Positions 51,311 to 60,241 of a stretch of DNA of 64,000 nucleotides are shown here, piece after piece. This DNA is from Microbacterium sp. zg-B185 (GTDB taxonomy: Bacteria > Actinomycetota > Actinomycetes > Actinomycetales > Microbacteriaceae): NCBI RefSeq assembly GCF_030246885.1, contig NZ_CP126739.1, positions 2,852,001 through 2,916,000 on the forward strand, in the 5' to 3' direction. The position numbers and the translations under genes are program-made. Position 1 is the stretch's first letter, and every line of letters begins with the position of its first letter. The notes below the pieces were generated by a model, which was given only the letters and a program-made list of their open reading frames with translations, made no database searches and was not told where the DNA came from.

Positions 51311-51917
51311 GCTGCCTTCTGCCTGGCCTTCGCCGTCGGGATGCCGCGGCCGAACACCCGATGGGCCTTTGGTCCCTTGACTCGGGTCCGCGCGAGGTTC
51401 ACGCTGTGTTCGATGGCGGTACTGGGGTCGCTGCGGGGGTTCCGACGCGCGGGGGTGCGTCGGAAGTTTGGGGGAATCGATGACCGTTCTGTGGTCGCGC
51501 TCGGCTGGGGTTGCGCGCGGTGGTCCGGGGGTTGTCGTTGTCGGTGGGTTTGCTGTCCCCGCCCGGGCGGATGTCCCGCCATCTGTTGATCGCGGACCGG
51601 CGGTGGGTTGACCGGTATCCGCGGAGATCTGACCGTGCACATCGAGCGAGGCTCCGGCGGTGCTTTCGTCGAGCCCGGACAACGGTCCGGGCCGACGCTG
51701 CTTCCGTATGGAGCTTCGGGTGACGGTCACTGGGCCAGCGAGCGAGGCGAGGCTTCTGGGGTGTCGCGCCTCGCTCGCTGTCAATCTGCCCCGCCCGGGC
51801 ACGCACGCGGTGCCCGGGCGCCACCTGTCCCGCGCTCGCCGCGCTCCACGAGCCCCCGTGCACGCCGGGCGCCGCCGGCACCGTCCCGCGCACACCGCGC
51901 TCGTGCTATCCCCCGAC
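51311..51917. other. Gap between the small membrane protein and the HNH gene
   Basis: 607 bp. Open frames here lack coding character. A 14-bp hairpin at 51736-51780 probably ends the HNH transcript. Nothing else identified. Confidence 0.55.
51736..51780 (-). terminator. Hairpin downstream of the HNH gene
   Basis: CAGCGAGCGAGGCG (51736-51749) and CGCCTCGCTCGCTG (51767-51780) are exact complements with a 17-nt loop. It lies about 140 bp after the HNH stop on the minus strand. No T run. Confidence 0.5.
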
Positions 51918-53426
51918 TCACGCCGCCCGCCAGCCTCGCCTCTCGGTCGGCGGCGGATCCCACGCCCACGCGATCGGCGACTTCGTCTTGAGCGCGATCG
52001 GATCACCCCGCCCGGGCGGTGGATGCAGAACGAAAGCTCCGAGATCCGCGCGCGTGATCCGCCATCCGTTGTTGTGAAGCAGCATGTGGTGGAACCGACA
52101 CAGCAGGATGCCGCGGTCCACGTCCGTTCGACCCTCATGCTCCTGCCAGTGATCGCAATGGTGCGCTTCGCAGTACGAGGCCGGGACGCAGCATCCGGGG
52201 AACATGCATCCGCCGTCGCGAACCGCCAGCGCGATCCGCTGCCGCGCCGAGTACAGGCGCTGTTCGCGACCGAGCTTCAGCGGATTCCCCTGCCGGTCGA
52301 AGATGATCTCCTGCGCGCCGACATCGCACAGCGCCCGGTCGATGACCGACCCGGGAACCGCGTCGCCCCGATCCTCGAAGTGCCCGGTCGCAACCATCCG
52401 ACCGAAGGCATCGCGGGGTCCGATCGCGTCCTTGATCACAACCATGCGCACCCCGGGCTGCCGCGCGCCGAACACATCGCTCGCCGACGCGAGCGCTCCG
52501 GCCTTCCACAGGTCCAGCATCAGGTCGTACGCGAGCTGTTCGTCCGTCCGCGGATCCTTCATCAGAGCGTCGGCGGCTGCCGCGGCATCCGAATCCACGA
52601 ACCGCGGACCACCCCGCCGCGGTCGCAGTGCGGAATCCCAGATCGCATCGACCCAGGCCCACCCTTCGTCCTCGAAGATGATGCTCGCCCGGTGCACACC
52701 GTCCTGGTCGGTCCACCTGCGGATCGACCGGTCCTCGTACCGACGCGCGAAGCGCTCCTCCGCGCCGACCGGATCCAGCGCGTCCCGCACCTGGCGAGCG
52801 CGGCGCAGCAGCTCTTCCACCGGCATCCCGTCGATTTCGGTCAGCAGTTGCTCGGCGGCGCACGACCACACCTCGCGCACCACGTCATCGGAGGCGCCGG
52901 CGGTCTCGAGCGGCGGCTCCCCCAGCCCGCGGCGAATCGCGTCGTGCTGCGCCGGTGTGATCCGTCCGCTCAGCATCGCCGCGCGCAGCGGCTGATGCCA
53001 CGGCCCACCCGCCGTCAGCGAGCGAGGCGCCGTCTCGGCCGCATCGGATGCCGGCGCCACCGTCGGCTCGCCCTCCAGCAGCGCCTGGCCGACGCGCACT
53101 GCGCGTGCGGCATCCGCCTTCGTGCCACCGGTGATCGACTGGATCAACGCAACTGGAGTGCTGTGCCCGTGCACCGCCGCGACACCGGAGTGACCGAGGT
53201 CGCGGGTCGACCGTTCGGCGAGGACTCCGGCGCCGACCGCCATCAGGTTCTCCACTCCGTTGTTCAGCGCAGCGGCCGTCGCCACGAACGACAGCGCCTG
53301 CTGGCTGTCCGCGCGACGCAGCAACCCGGACAGCTCCCCGAGCTCGAAGTCCTGCCCGAACTGCGCACGAAGCGAGTCGAGGTGACCCTGAAGCTCGGAT
53401 AAAAAACCCATAGTCCATGGTGACAT
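51918..53426 (-). CDS. DUF222/HNH endonuclease domain protein
   Basis: A 502-residue protein of the multi-copy actinobacterial DUF222-HNH family. The long N-terminal DUF222 part is helical (LSGLLRRADSQQALSF, ALLEGEPTVAP); the C-terminal HNH nuclease has GGCMFPGCCVP (zinc Cys), YCEAHHCDHW and RFHHMLLHNNGW. ATG at 53426 is chosen because GGGGG lies 4 nt upstream; ATG at 53411 lacks an RBS, and the frame beyond is not coding. Substrate and role are unknown; some members belong to mobile introns, but no intron is seen here. Confidence 0.9.
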   Translation of the reverse strand: MSPWTMGFLSELQGHLDSLRAQFGQDFELGELSGLLRRADSQQALSFVATAAALNNGVENLMAVGAGVLAERSTRDLGHSGVAAVHGHSTPVALIQSITGGTKADAARAVRVGQALLEGEPTVAPASDAAETAPRSLTAGGPWHQPLRAAMLSGRITPAQHDAIRRGLGEPPLETAGASDDVVREVWSCAAEQLLTEIDGMPVEELLRRARQVRDALDPVGAEERFARRYEDRSIRRWTDQDGVHRASIIFEDEGWAWVDAIWDSALRPRRGGPRFVDSDAAAAADALMKDPRTDEQLAYDLMLDLWKAGALASASDVFGARQPGVRMVVIKDAIGPRDAFGRMVATGHFEDRGDAVPGSVIDRALCDVGAQEIIFDRQGNPLKLGREQRLYSARQRIALAVRDGGCMFPGCCVPASYCEAHHCDHWQEHEGRTDVDRGILLCRFHHMLLHNNGWRITRADLGAFVLHPPPGRGDPIALKTKSPIAWAWDPPPTERRGWRAA

Positions 53427-53720
53427 CGGCCCCCGACATTCCGAGATAGGTCGCACCCTGTTGTGAACAACAACACCGCTCGCGATGCTGTGGAGGAATG
53501 GCCGCGCATCGACCGCGCACACGCCGCGCAACCACCGCACGACCGCGGCGTATCCCCCGCCCACGCGCCCCGCAGCCAGCGCCCACCCCCGTCCCACAGC
53601 CAGCGCCCACCACCCGCGCACCCACCCGTTCAAACAGCGCCCACCCCGGCACAGCCCCCACACACAGCCCCACCCGAAAATCGGCGATCATCCGTAACAC
53701 GCGACTGGCATGCTTACGCA
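53427..53720. other. HNH-acyltransferase gap
   Basis: 294 bp between divergent genes. C-rich with CCCAC and GCCCACC repeats at 53560-53670. No gene or clear promoter. Confidence 0.5.
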
Positions 53721-54746
53721 ATGACAGACGCCCCGGCATCCCGCATCGAGTGGATGGACGTGCTTCGGGGCACCTCGATCGTGCTCGTCGTGTTCAACCA
53801 CGCGATCCTGTTCGCGAGCTCCGTGCCGACCGGGTCGCCCGAGATCGCGTGGGCTCTGAATCAGGTCTTCGCGCCGATCCGAATGCCGCTGATGGTGTTC
53901 CTGTCGGGCCTGCTGGTCGCGCCGTCCCTGGCACGCGGCTGGAAGGTGTACCTCGGCGGCAAGGCCCGACGCGTGCTGTATCCCTACCTCGTCTGGTCCG
54001 CCATCGCGCTCGTGCTGCTCTACCTGTGGGGCATCCGCGATGGTCTCGTCGGGGGCGCCACCCCCGCCCCGGTGACGGCGTGGGAACCACTCCGGGTGCT
54101 GTACGACCCGCTCGAGCACCTCTGGTTCCTCTACGACCTGTTCCTCTTCTATGTGATCGCGCTGGCGATCACCCGCATCTCACCGCTGTGGATCGCCGCG
54201 GCAGCTCTGGTTGCGGCCGCCCTCGTGCCTGAGTTCAGCGTGCGGCGGTTCCTCTTTCTGCTGGTGTTCTTCCTTCTCGGCGTCTGGATGTCGCAGCATC
54301 CGGGAACGCTGAATCGGGTCTTGTCGCGGCGGTGGGTCCTCTGGGTCTGCGCGGCGGTGTCGGTCGGCACGGTGGCGGCTGTCGTCGTCGGCATCGGGTT
54401 GCGCTATACGGCGATCTCAGCGCCGTTCGCCGCCGCGGGCATCGGCTTGGCCATCCTGGCCGCGCGGCGGATCGGCAGCGCCGGTGTGCTGCGGCCGCTG
54501 CGGTTCGTCGGTCGTGACAGTCTCGTCTTCTACATCGTGCATTGGTGGCCGACCAGCCTCGGGGTCGCGATCGGCGCCGCAACGGGCAACGGGTGGGTCG
54601 CCCTGCTGGCCGGCACGGTAGTGGGACTGCTCGTCAGCACCGCAGTGGCGTGGCTGATCCGCGTCTGGCCACCGCTCAACTGGCTCTTCTCGGCACCCCA
54701 GCGTCACGTCGTGCCCACCGAGTCCCGCTCGCGGGATTCGTTCTAG
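53721..54746 (+). CDS. Acyltransferase 3 family membrane protein (1)
   Basis: A 341-residue protein with about ten membrane helices. IEWMDVLRGTSIVLVVFNHAI (9-29) contains the catalytic His, MPLMVFLSGLLVAPS the second conserved helix, and RRVLYPYLVWS the Arg motif. It likely moves acetyl groups across the membrane to surface sugars. ATG at 53721 directly follows CTTACGCA; the frame upstream is low-complexity and not coding. Confidence 0.88.
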   Translation: MTDAPASRIEWMDVLRGTSIVLVVFNHAILFASSVPTGSPEIAWALNQVFAPIRMPLMVFLSGLLVAPSLARGWKVYLGGKARRVLYPYLVWSAIALVLLYLWGIRDGLVGGATPAPVTAWEPLRVLYDPLEHLWFLYDLFLFYVIALAITRISPLWIAAAALVAAALVPEFSVRRFLFLLVFFLLGVWMSQHPGTLNRVLSRRWVLWVCAAVSVGTVAAVVVGIGLRYTAISAPFAAAGIGLAILAARRIGSAGVLRPLRFVGRDSLVFYIVHWWPTSLGVAIGAATGNGWVALLAGTVVGLLVSTAVAWLIRVWPPLNWLFSAPQRHVVPTESRSRDSF

Positions 54747-54806
54747 CTGCCCTCACCGAGCGGCGGATGCTGCCCTCACCGAGCGGATGCTGCCCTCACC
54801 GCGCGG
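54747..54806. repeat. Three imperfect GCTGCCCTCACCGAGCGG repeats
   Basis: The unit GCTGCCCTCACCGAGCGG occurs three times between the two convergent acyltransferase genes, the third (GCGCGG) reaching into the last codons of the right gene. May have arisen by slippage. Confidence 0.75.
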
Positions 54807-56079
54807 CGGGCACGCCCTCCCCCGGTCCAGCCGGTCGCGGAGTGGTGCGGTCCGTCCGCGACTTGCGCCGCATCGCCGGGCGTTCGACGAAGAAGTACGT
54901 GAGCGAAGCGAGCGCGACCGAGATCGCCGTCACCATCGCCAGGCTCATCGCCCAGCCCGACACAGAGGTACTGTCGTGCGGCACGTGCGCGCGAACCCAC
55001 CACGCGACCGGTTCGTGCCACAGATACACGCTGTAAGAGATGAGTCCCAGGTACCGGAGAGGCAACCACTCCAGAACCCGTGCCGCGGCGTTTGCCGTGT
55101 GGTCCGCTCGGCCGGGCAGGACGACGAACACGACCGCCGCTGCACTCACGCCGACGAGGGTGGTCGCTATGGGTCCGCCGTATCGGGCACCGACGAATGC
55201 AAACACGAGCCCGAGCGCGAGCCCGCCGTATCGCATCCACGAGCGGGTGCGCACGACTCCGCGCTGTTCCAGCCAGACGACGAGGGCGGCGATGCCCATT
55301 CCGAATCCGAAGAGCTCGGCCTGGGCGAGGACGCTGCGGTCCAGGACCGCGAGCCAGGTCGATCCCCACAGGGCTTCCAGCTGTGCGGTCGGTGGCTGTC
55401 CGGCCACCAGGACCAGGACGATCACCGACGTGACCACTCCGACGATCACCATCAACCAGACGGGGGCCAGCGCCGCCTGCACCGGCTTCCATCCCCTGGC
55501 GACCAGAAAGCTGCCCAGCCCGAACAGCGCCGGCAGCAGCAGATAGAACAGCAGTTCCGCGCCGAGCGACCAGGCCGGGCCGATTCCGGTCATGATCGTG
55601 CCGGGAAAGAAGCTCTGCAGCAGCGAGAGATTGGCGACGAACGTCCACGGGTCGGTGATCATCCCGACCGGAGGCGGGTTGCCGTTGAGGGTGGCGGTTA
55701 GCGCGTTCTCGGTCAGCAGAGTCTGCAGAACGAAGTTGGCGAGCAAGAAGATCACGATGTACGCGGGCAGGATGCGCAGCATCCGGTTCCGCAGATAGCC
55801 GCCGATGGTGGGGGCGCGCCGCCCCGCGATGAGCGAGTACACGAACGGCCGGTACAGCAAAAAGCCGGACAGCACGAAGAAGACCGTGAGCCCATGCTGC
55901 GCCATCTCGGTGAGGCTGAAGACGCCACCCACTGCGCTTCGTCCGTCGGTGAGATAACGGGTGGTGTGATGTGCCACGACGAGCAGAGCTGCGATGCCGC
56001 GGATGCCTTCGATGCCGGCCAGACGCCGACCCCACGATGGCTGCGCGGCGAGGTCGAGCTCACGAGGTGTGCTGGACAT
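54796..56079 (-). CDS. Acyltransferase 3 family membrane protein (2)
   Basis: A 427-residue OafA-like acyltransferase with about ten helices. RRLAGIEGIRGIAALLVVAHHT (catalytic His), GLTVFFVLSGFLLYRPF and RNRMLRILPAYI are conserved. ATG at 56079; weak RBS. C-terminal Arg/Pro-rich tail is cytoplasmic. Faces the first acyltransferase gene. Confidence 0.9.
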   Translation of the reverse strand: MSSTPRELDLAAQPSWGRRLAGIEGIRGIAALLVVAHHTTRYLTDGRSAVGGVFSLTEMAQHGLTVFFVLSGFLLYRPFVYSLIAGRRAPTIGGYLRNRMLRILPAYIVIFLLANFVLQTLLTENALTATLNGNPPPVGMITDPWTFVANLSLLQSFFPGTIMTGIGPAWSLGAELLFYLLLPALFGLGSFLVARGWKPVQAALAPVWLMVIVGVVTSVIVLVLVAGQPPTAQLEALWGSTWLAVLDRSVLAQAELFGFGMGIAALVVWLEQRGVVRTRSWMRYGGLALGLVFAFVGARYGGPIATTLVGVSAAAVVFVVLPGRADHTANAAARVLEWLPLRYLGLISYSVYLWHEPVAWWVRAHVPHDSTSVSGWAMSLAMVTAISVALASLTYFFVERPAMRRKSRTDRTTPRPAGPGEGVPAAR

Positions 56080-56762
56080 GCTCGGAGCATAGTGTCAGGC
56101 GACCTGAACAGTGGCGGGTGCGCGAGCAATCCGCCGAATTACGTGACCAGCCGGCGAAGGCCTCGCCAGGGACCGATGCTGTGGCGGAACCGCCGCAGAC
56201 CCGGGCGCAGCGCAGCCCGACCTATAAGAGTTGCCGGTGCCGGCGGACGCGCCGATGGTGTTGGAGACAGCGTCCGACGGCACCTACCCGACCGCTCCTC
56301 GCATCCGCCGCCTTGGAGGACAGCATCGTGCATGGTTCGGACCCGGGCATGAACGACCCTACGGGGCGCCGCGGACACGACCGGGGGCCTTGTCATCGCT
56401 GGCGGAGTTCGATACGGCACGCAACCGACGGCGCGGCGGCGGCGCCGTCGGCACGCTTGCTTGGGGGGCTGAGCGAGTTCCGACGGCACCTGACCGTCAC
56501 CGGTGATCGGCGTACCGCCGTGGGGCAGCGGTGTCCTGCGCGAGTTCGGGCTGGCACTCACCCTAGGACCACAATGCGACCGCTCTCATCGGGGGTTTCT
56601 ACGGGTGCGCGGTGGGGACCTACAGGGAAACGCGGCGTGCGTCCCCGGGCGATCCGATACTTTGCACGGTCGCGGCTGGTCATTTGTGTTCGGCGCACAC
56701 GATTATGCTCGCCGATATCCGCTCTGAGGCGGTGTTCGAGTTCGCGATTGCTGGGAGAGCCA
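56080..56762. other. 683-bp gap without a recognised gene
   Basis: Open frames on both strands are Arg/Pro-rich shadows. TATGCT at 56705-56710 is a possible -10 box for the small membrane protein. Possibly decayed coding sequence; no homology recognised. Confidence 0.5.
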
Positions 56763-56912
56763 ATGAACAGCCGACGCCGCCGAGGATCGCGCGACATCAC
56801 GCCGAGATGGTGGCAGCGCGAGGTGGGCGGCATGCCCGTGTGGGGATTAGTCGTGACCCTCGCCGTGCTGGTGATCATCGCGGTGTTCAGCCTGATCAAC
56901 GTGCCGCGCTGA
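56763..56912 (+). CDS. Small single-helix membrane protein, 49 residues
   Basis: ATG at 56763 with GGGAGAG 5 nt upstream. The 49-residue product has a basic N-terminus (NSRRRRGSRD), a Trp pair, and a membrane helix (VWGLVVTLAVLVIIAVFSLI). RBS, start and helix make it likely real. It resembles many actinobacterial small inner-membrane proteins without known role. Confidence 0.6.
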   Translation: MNSRRRRGSRDITPRWWQREVGGMPVWGLVVTLAVLVIIAVFSLINVPR

Positions 56913-56997
56913 CGCCTAACGAGCCCGCAAGTCCTCAGTGGAAAAGGCTGCGCTTTACGCCAGCAGACGTTACGAGTCCGATGGTGTGTAAAGCCGT

Positions 56998-57150
56998 TTG
57001 TGAAATCAGAGCGACACCCAGCCGCCAAATGATTTAGACCACGGTGGCGCGGCCCGCGCCCACGCCGAAGATCCCAATCGTCAGGAGAGCGCATACTTGA
57101 GCCCCCGCAGAAGCCTCAACGAGGAAACGCAAATGGGCCAGCTCGGCGGC
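56998..57150 (-). pseudogene. Remnant of a CPBP-family protease gene
   Basis: The minus strand reads LAHLRFLVEASAGAQVCALL, then TIGIFGVGAGRATVV, a TAA stop at 57034-57036, then IIWRLGVALIS. This aligns with the C-terminal part of the intact CPBP gene at 58636-59409 (FASLHF ... AIGTFGVGLG ... GRLGAALIAHASFN). The HxxxN motif is lost, no start or N-terminal part remains, and the DNA also lines up base by base over about 100 bp. A decayed paralogue. Confidence 0.65.
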
Positions 57151-57286
57151 GGTGCCGGCGCATAAACGCTGCTTGATAAACGCGTCGGGCGAAACAGGCG
57201 ACTGCGCTCGTATCTAAGCACGGTTGTGTACACAAGGCTGGTGGGTGGTTACAAGTCCGACACATGCTCGTGCGAGGATGCTCGGC

Positions 57287-58336
57287 ATGGCCGCTACCAC
57301 CAGCACCGAAGACACTGTTCCGAGCGCGCGACATCTGAACCCGCGCGTTCGGGCTGGCCTGGACGTTGCTCGCGCGGCTGCCGCTGTATACGTAGTACTG
57401 CATCACACGACGGCGGGTCCGCTCGCCGTCCTGTTCTCGTTTGGGCAGGAAGCGGTTCTGGTGTTCTTCCTGCTGTCCGGATTTGTCATCTTCGCGAACG
57501 AGCACGAACGCGTAATGCGGCCGGGTGGATATTATCTGCGACGCTTACGGCGCATCTATCCGCCGATGCTTTTCGCCATGCTCGTATCGACTGCGCTATG
57601 GGCAACAGGATTGATTGAGGCGGAGTTCACATGGCAAAGCCTCGTCGGGACCTTGGTATCCGTTCAAGACATCGCCTTCTTGAAGCCCGGTGTGATCAGT
57701 GACCCGTACCTTGGGAACGACCCTCTGTGGTCTCTGTCGTACGAGGTGTTCTTCTACCTCATATTTCCTCTAGTAATGATCCTTTGGCGGCGCTCACGGA
57801 GCGCGACCCGACTTCTCGTCCCCGTCGTAGCTGTGGTCGCGTATGGGACATTCCTAGTCTGGCCGAATCACTTGTCGCTCGTCCTGGCGTACTTCGTTGT
57901 GTGGTGGGTCGGCGGCATGGCAGCACATCTTTACCTAGATGGACGACTCACGATCAAAGACGCTGCTCCCGAACTAGTGGGTATCGGCTCACTGGTTGTC
58001 ACCACTGGGGTGGGTGTTGTCGCCTACGGATTCGCGGGCCTCGGGTACTTCCCGTTCCTCATACTGCGCCACTGCGTCGTGGTGTTCGCGCTGTTCCTTC
58101 TATTGCTCACGCCCGTGAGACACGGGTTAGCGGCGCTGAGCTATCGCGTTGCGCGGCCGGCCGCAGCTATCGCGGGGGTCTCGTACGGTCTGTATGTCGT
58201 GCACTTCCCGTTGATGGTTCAGACGGGCGCTATGGCCACGTGGTGGTATGTTCCCGCGCTCGTGATAACTGTCGGTGTCGCTTGGATTGCGGACAAGTGG
58301 GTTCCGTCACTAATGCCACGGGCGCCGCGGGACTGA
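57287..58336 (+). CDS. Acyltransferase 3 family membrane protein (3)
   Basis: A 349-residue protein with about ten membrane helices. GLDVARAAAAVYVVLHHTT (catalytic His), FFLLSGFVIF and YYLRRLRRIYPPM (Arg motif) are intact, and GVSYGLYVVHFPLM is near the C-terminus. ATG at 57287 has GAGGA 8 nt upstream; ATG at 57278 is possible. Codon use is clearly less GC-rich than in genes left of 55 kb (many codons end in A or T), so it may have been acquired with its right-hand neighbours. Confidence 0.88.
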   Translation: MAATTSTEDTVPSARHLNPRVRAGLDVARAAAAVYVVLHHTTAGPLAVLFSFGQEAVLVFFLLSGFVIFANEHERVMRPGGYYLRRLRRIYPPMLFAMLVSTALWATGLIEAEFTWQSLVGTLVSVQDIAFLKPGVISDPYLGNDPLWSLSYEVFFYLIFPLVMILWRRSRSATRLLVPVVAVVAYGTFLVWPNHLSLVLAYFVVWWVGGMAAHLYLDGRLTIKDAAPELVGIGSLVVTTGVGVVAYGFAGLGYFPFLILRHCVVVFALFLLLLTPVRHGLAALSYRVARPAAAIAGVSYGLYVVHFPLMVQTGAMATWWYVPALVITVGVAWIADKWVPSLMPRAPRD

Positions 58337-58635
58337 AGATGCCGGTTTCGACACAGGCGCCCTGCAGCGGGAACGGACGACGTGCGCTTGGCTCCTCCCG
58401 TCCGGAGTCAGGCCGGGCATGAGTGGGCCAAGCCAAAGGCTTGCCCAGCTACGCCAGTTGAGACGCGTGGGTGCGTCAGCGAGGCTCGGCGCAGCGCCGC
58501 AATTGGCAGACCGGAAGCGCAAGCCCTGGGGCCTGACATTCTCCCTTATCGTTTCGCCGGAACTGCAGTCATTGGCCGGCGCATCGCTGTCCATCATCGC
58601 CGAGTGACAAAGCCGCTGTCGCGGAGTCGTGCGCA
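58337..58635. other. Gap between acyltransferase 3 and CPBP genes
   Basis: 299 bp between convergent genes. A plus-strand frame of 62 codons (58419-58607) has no RBS or motif and I do not call it. No terminator hairpin stands out. Confidence 0.5.
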
Positions 58636-59409
58636 CTACCCGAGCAGCAACACAACTCCAACGGCGTTGAATGAGGCATGTGCGATCAGTGCGGCGCCGA
58701 GCCGCCCAGTGATCGCGTTCAGGATCCCGCACCCGAGGCCGACGCCGAAGGTTCCGATCGCCAGCGACACCGCGATATTCGAGCCCCAAGGCACGAAATG
58801 CAATGACGCGAACGCGAAGGTCGAGACCACGATCGCGATCACCGAAGCTACCCCGGCGCCGCCGACGATTTGCGATGCGCGGCCCTGCGATAACCCGTCG
58901 ACCAGCGCCCGCAGCACCAGCCCTCGGAAGAACCATTCCTCGGCGAACGGTGAGATCAGCACTGCGCCGACGACGACCACAACGGTCGTGGCCAGCGTGG
59001 GCTGGCCGAAGGGCCCGCCCAATGTCCCCGTGGTCGGCGCAACCAGCTCGACGATCGCGCGTATGACGAGCCCGACTCCCAGGCCGTACGCCAGGTCTAT
59101 CCACCGCCACGACCGGATGCCGGTGGCACGAGCTATCCCGACCCTCGACGCCGCGATACCCCCACCTATCACCGCGATTGCCAGCGGCAGGTTGATGAGG
59201 ACGAGATCGAGGACCGAGAGTAGCCATTCGGGGAGCGCGACCCATCGCGCACGGAGGTTGAGATAGACGGTGAGCAGCAGAAGAGTTCCGACGAACCCCA
59301 ACCCGGCAAACATAAGAGCAAGGCCGGGCCGCGAATACGCCCGAATGGACGCACCCCCTGGTTCCGACGAACCGGCGTGCTCCGCTGGCGCTCCCGCGCT
59401 TATCGCCAT
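58636..59409 (-). CDS. CPBP-family intramembrane glutamic protease (1)
   Basis: A 257-residue membrane protein with about seven helices. All three CPBP/Abi active-site motifs are present: SPFAEEWFFRG (EExxxR, about 155-162), FASLH (FxxxH) and HASFN (HxxxN). Such enzymes cleave in the membrane (Rce1-like, myxosortases). ATG at 59409 is chosen because AGAGG is 9 nt upstream; ATG at 59415 is 3 nt from it. It lies just downstream of the LPATG protein gene, with a terminator between. Confidence 0.88.
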   Translation of the reverse strand: MAISAGAPAEHAGSSEPGGASIRAYSRPGLALMFAGLGFVGTLLLLTVYLNLRARWVALPEWLLSVLDLVLINLPLAIAVIGGGIAASRVGIARATGIRSWRWIDLAYGLGVGLVIRAIVELVAPTTGTLGGPFGQPTLATTVVVVVGAVLISPFAEEWFFRGLVLRALVDGLSQGRASQIVGGAGVASVIAIVVSTFAFASLHFVPWGSNIAVSLAIGTFGVGLGCGILNAITGRLGAALIAHASFNAVGVVLLLG

Positions 59410-59441
59410 GCCCATCTACCTCTCAGCTCGAAAACCCACAG

Positions 59442-59473
59442 CGAAGGCCCCAGACTTGCGCCCGGGGCCTTCG
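59442..59473 (-). terminator. Terminator after the LPATG protein gene
   Basis: CGAAGGCCCC (59442-59451) pairs exactly with GGGGCCTTCG (59464-59473). On the minus strand it is followed within 11 nt by a TTTT run, a fair intrinsic terminator. Confidence 0.75.
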
Positions 59474-59488
59474 TTAGGTGCTGAAGTA

Positions 59489-60043
59489 TCAGTTGCTGGT
59501 GTGCGCGCGACGACGTGCGACGCCAGCTGCGATGGCGATGCCACCGATACCGATGGCGCCAACACCGAGCCACAGGGCTGCAGCCGGCAGCTCGTTACCC
59601 GTAGCCGGAAGGCCACCCGAACCACCTGTTCCGCCACCGGTGCCACCAGTGCCACCGCCGGCGCCGCTACCGACCGCGGAAACGCTGATAGCGACCGAGC
59701 CGAGTTCGAATCCATCGGCGTCACGTGCGAAGACGGTGTAGTTGCCCGGCTCGGATGCCGTGAACGTGACCGAAGCACTGCCGTTGGTGACCGGCTTGAT
59801 GACGGGTCCGACGGCCGCGAGCACGATCGAAGAGAGAGCGCCGCCGTTGGCAGTGAAGTACACGCTGTCGATGTCGTCGCCGAGGTTCGTCACGGTGACC
59901 GTGATCGGTTGGCCTACGGTAATCGTGGAGTCGGCGACGACAACAGCCGGCTCCTCGGAGCCCGAGTAGGCGGTAGCGGCAGAAGCGCCGCCGAGGACGA
60001 GAAGACCTGCGACAGCAGCCGCAGTGAAGACTTTTTTGAGCAT
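59489..60043 (-). CDS. Sortase-type surface protein with LPATG anchor
   Basis: A 184-residue exported protein. Signal peptide at 1-25 (LKK, hydrophobic core, ATA cleavage site), an Ig-like beta-sandwich at about 30-122 (TITVGQPITVTVTNLGDD, NYTVFARDADGFE), a Gly/Thr/Ser linker, then LPATG at about 146-150, a membrane helix and the tail RRRAHTSN. This is a classical sortase-anchored wall protein; no sortase is in the window. It is flanked by two CPBP proteases on the same strand. ATG at 60043. Confidence 0.88.
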   Translation of the reverse strand: MLKKVFTAAAVAGLLVLGGASAATAYSGSEEPAVVVADSTITVGQPITVTVTNLGDDIDSVYFTANGGALSSIVLAAVGPVIKPVTNGSASVTFTASEPGNYTVFARDADGFELGSVAISVSAVGSGAGGGTGGTGGGTGGSGGLPATGNELPAAALWLGVGAIGIGGIAIAAGVARRRAHTSN

Positions 60044-60189
60044 GTGGAGAACCCCCGGGGGAATGGTTTCGCGACTGGACGGCTGGCGGAACCCTCTATG
60101 GGATTCCTATGTCTTGGGAAACCTTAGCAATACCTCAGGACTTCTGACGAGTCGAATTCGTTTCAGCGAGGTAACAAATTATGCGCCAT

Positions 60190-60209
60190 TGTCCCCCATT
60201 CGGGGGACA
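60190..60209. promoter_or_regulatory. Perfect palindrome TGTCCCCCATTCGGGGGACA
   Basis: 20-bp near-perfect palindrome 147 bp upstream of the LPATG gene and 33 bp after the upstream CPBP stop. It matches the site at 12906-12925 at 18 of 20 positions. Operator candidate. Confidence 0.6.
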
Positions 60210-60241
60210 TGCCATGAACATATCGTGAATATTCCGCAGAT

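Noticed and set aside
51341..51589. 82-codon frame in the gap before the HNH gene
   Set aside because: Cys/Arg/Gly-rich, no RBS, no recognised motif.
51736..51780. Possible attachment site or tRNA-like structure
   Set aside because: A simple inverted repeat fits better with a terminator; no cloverleaf and no integrase nearby.
56139..56561. 140-codon minus-strand frame
   Set aside because: Arg/Pro-rich with no RBS or domain; typical of spurious frames in high-GC DNA.
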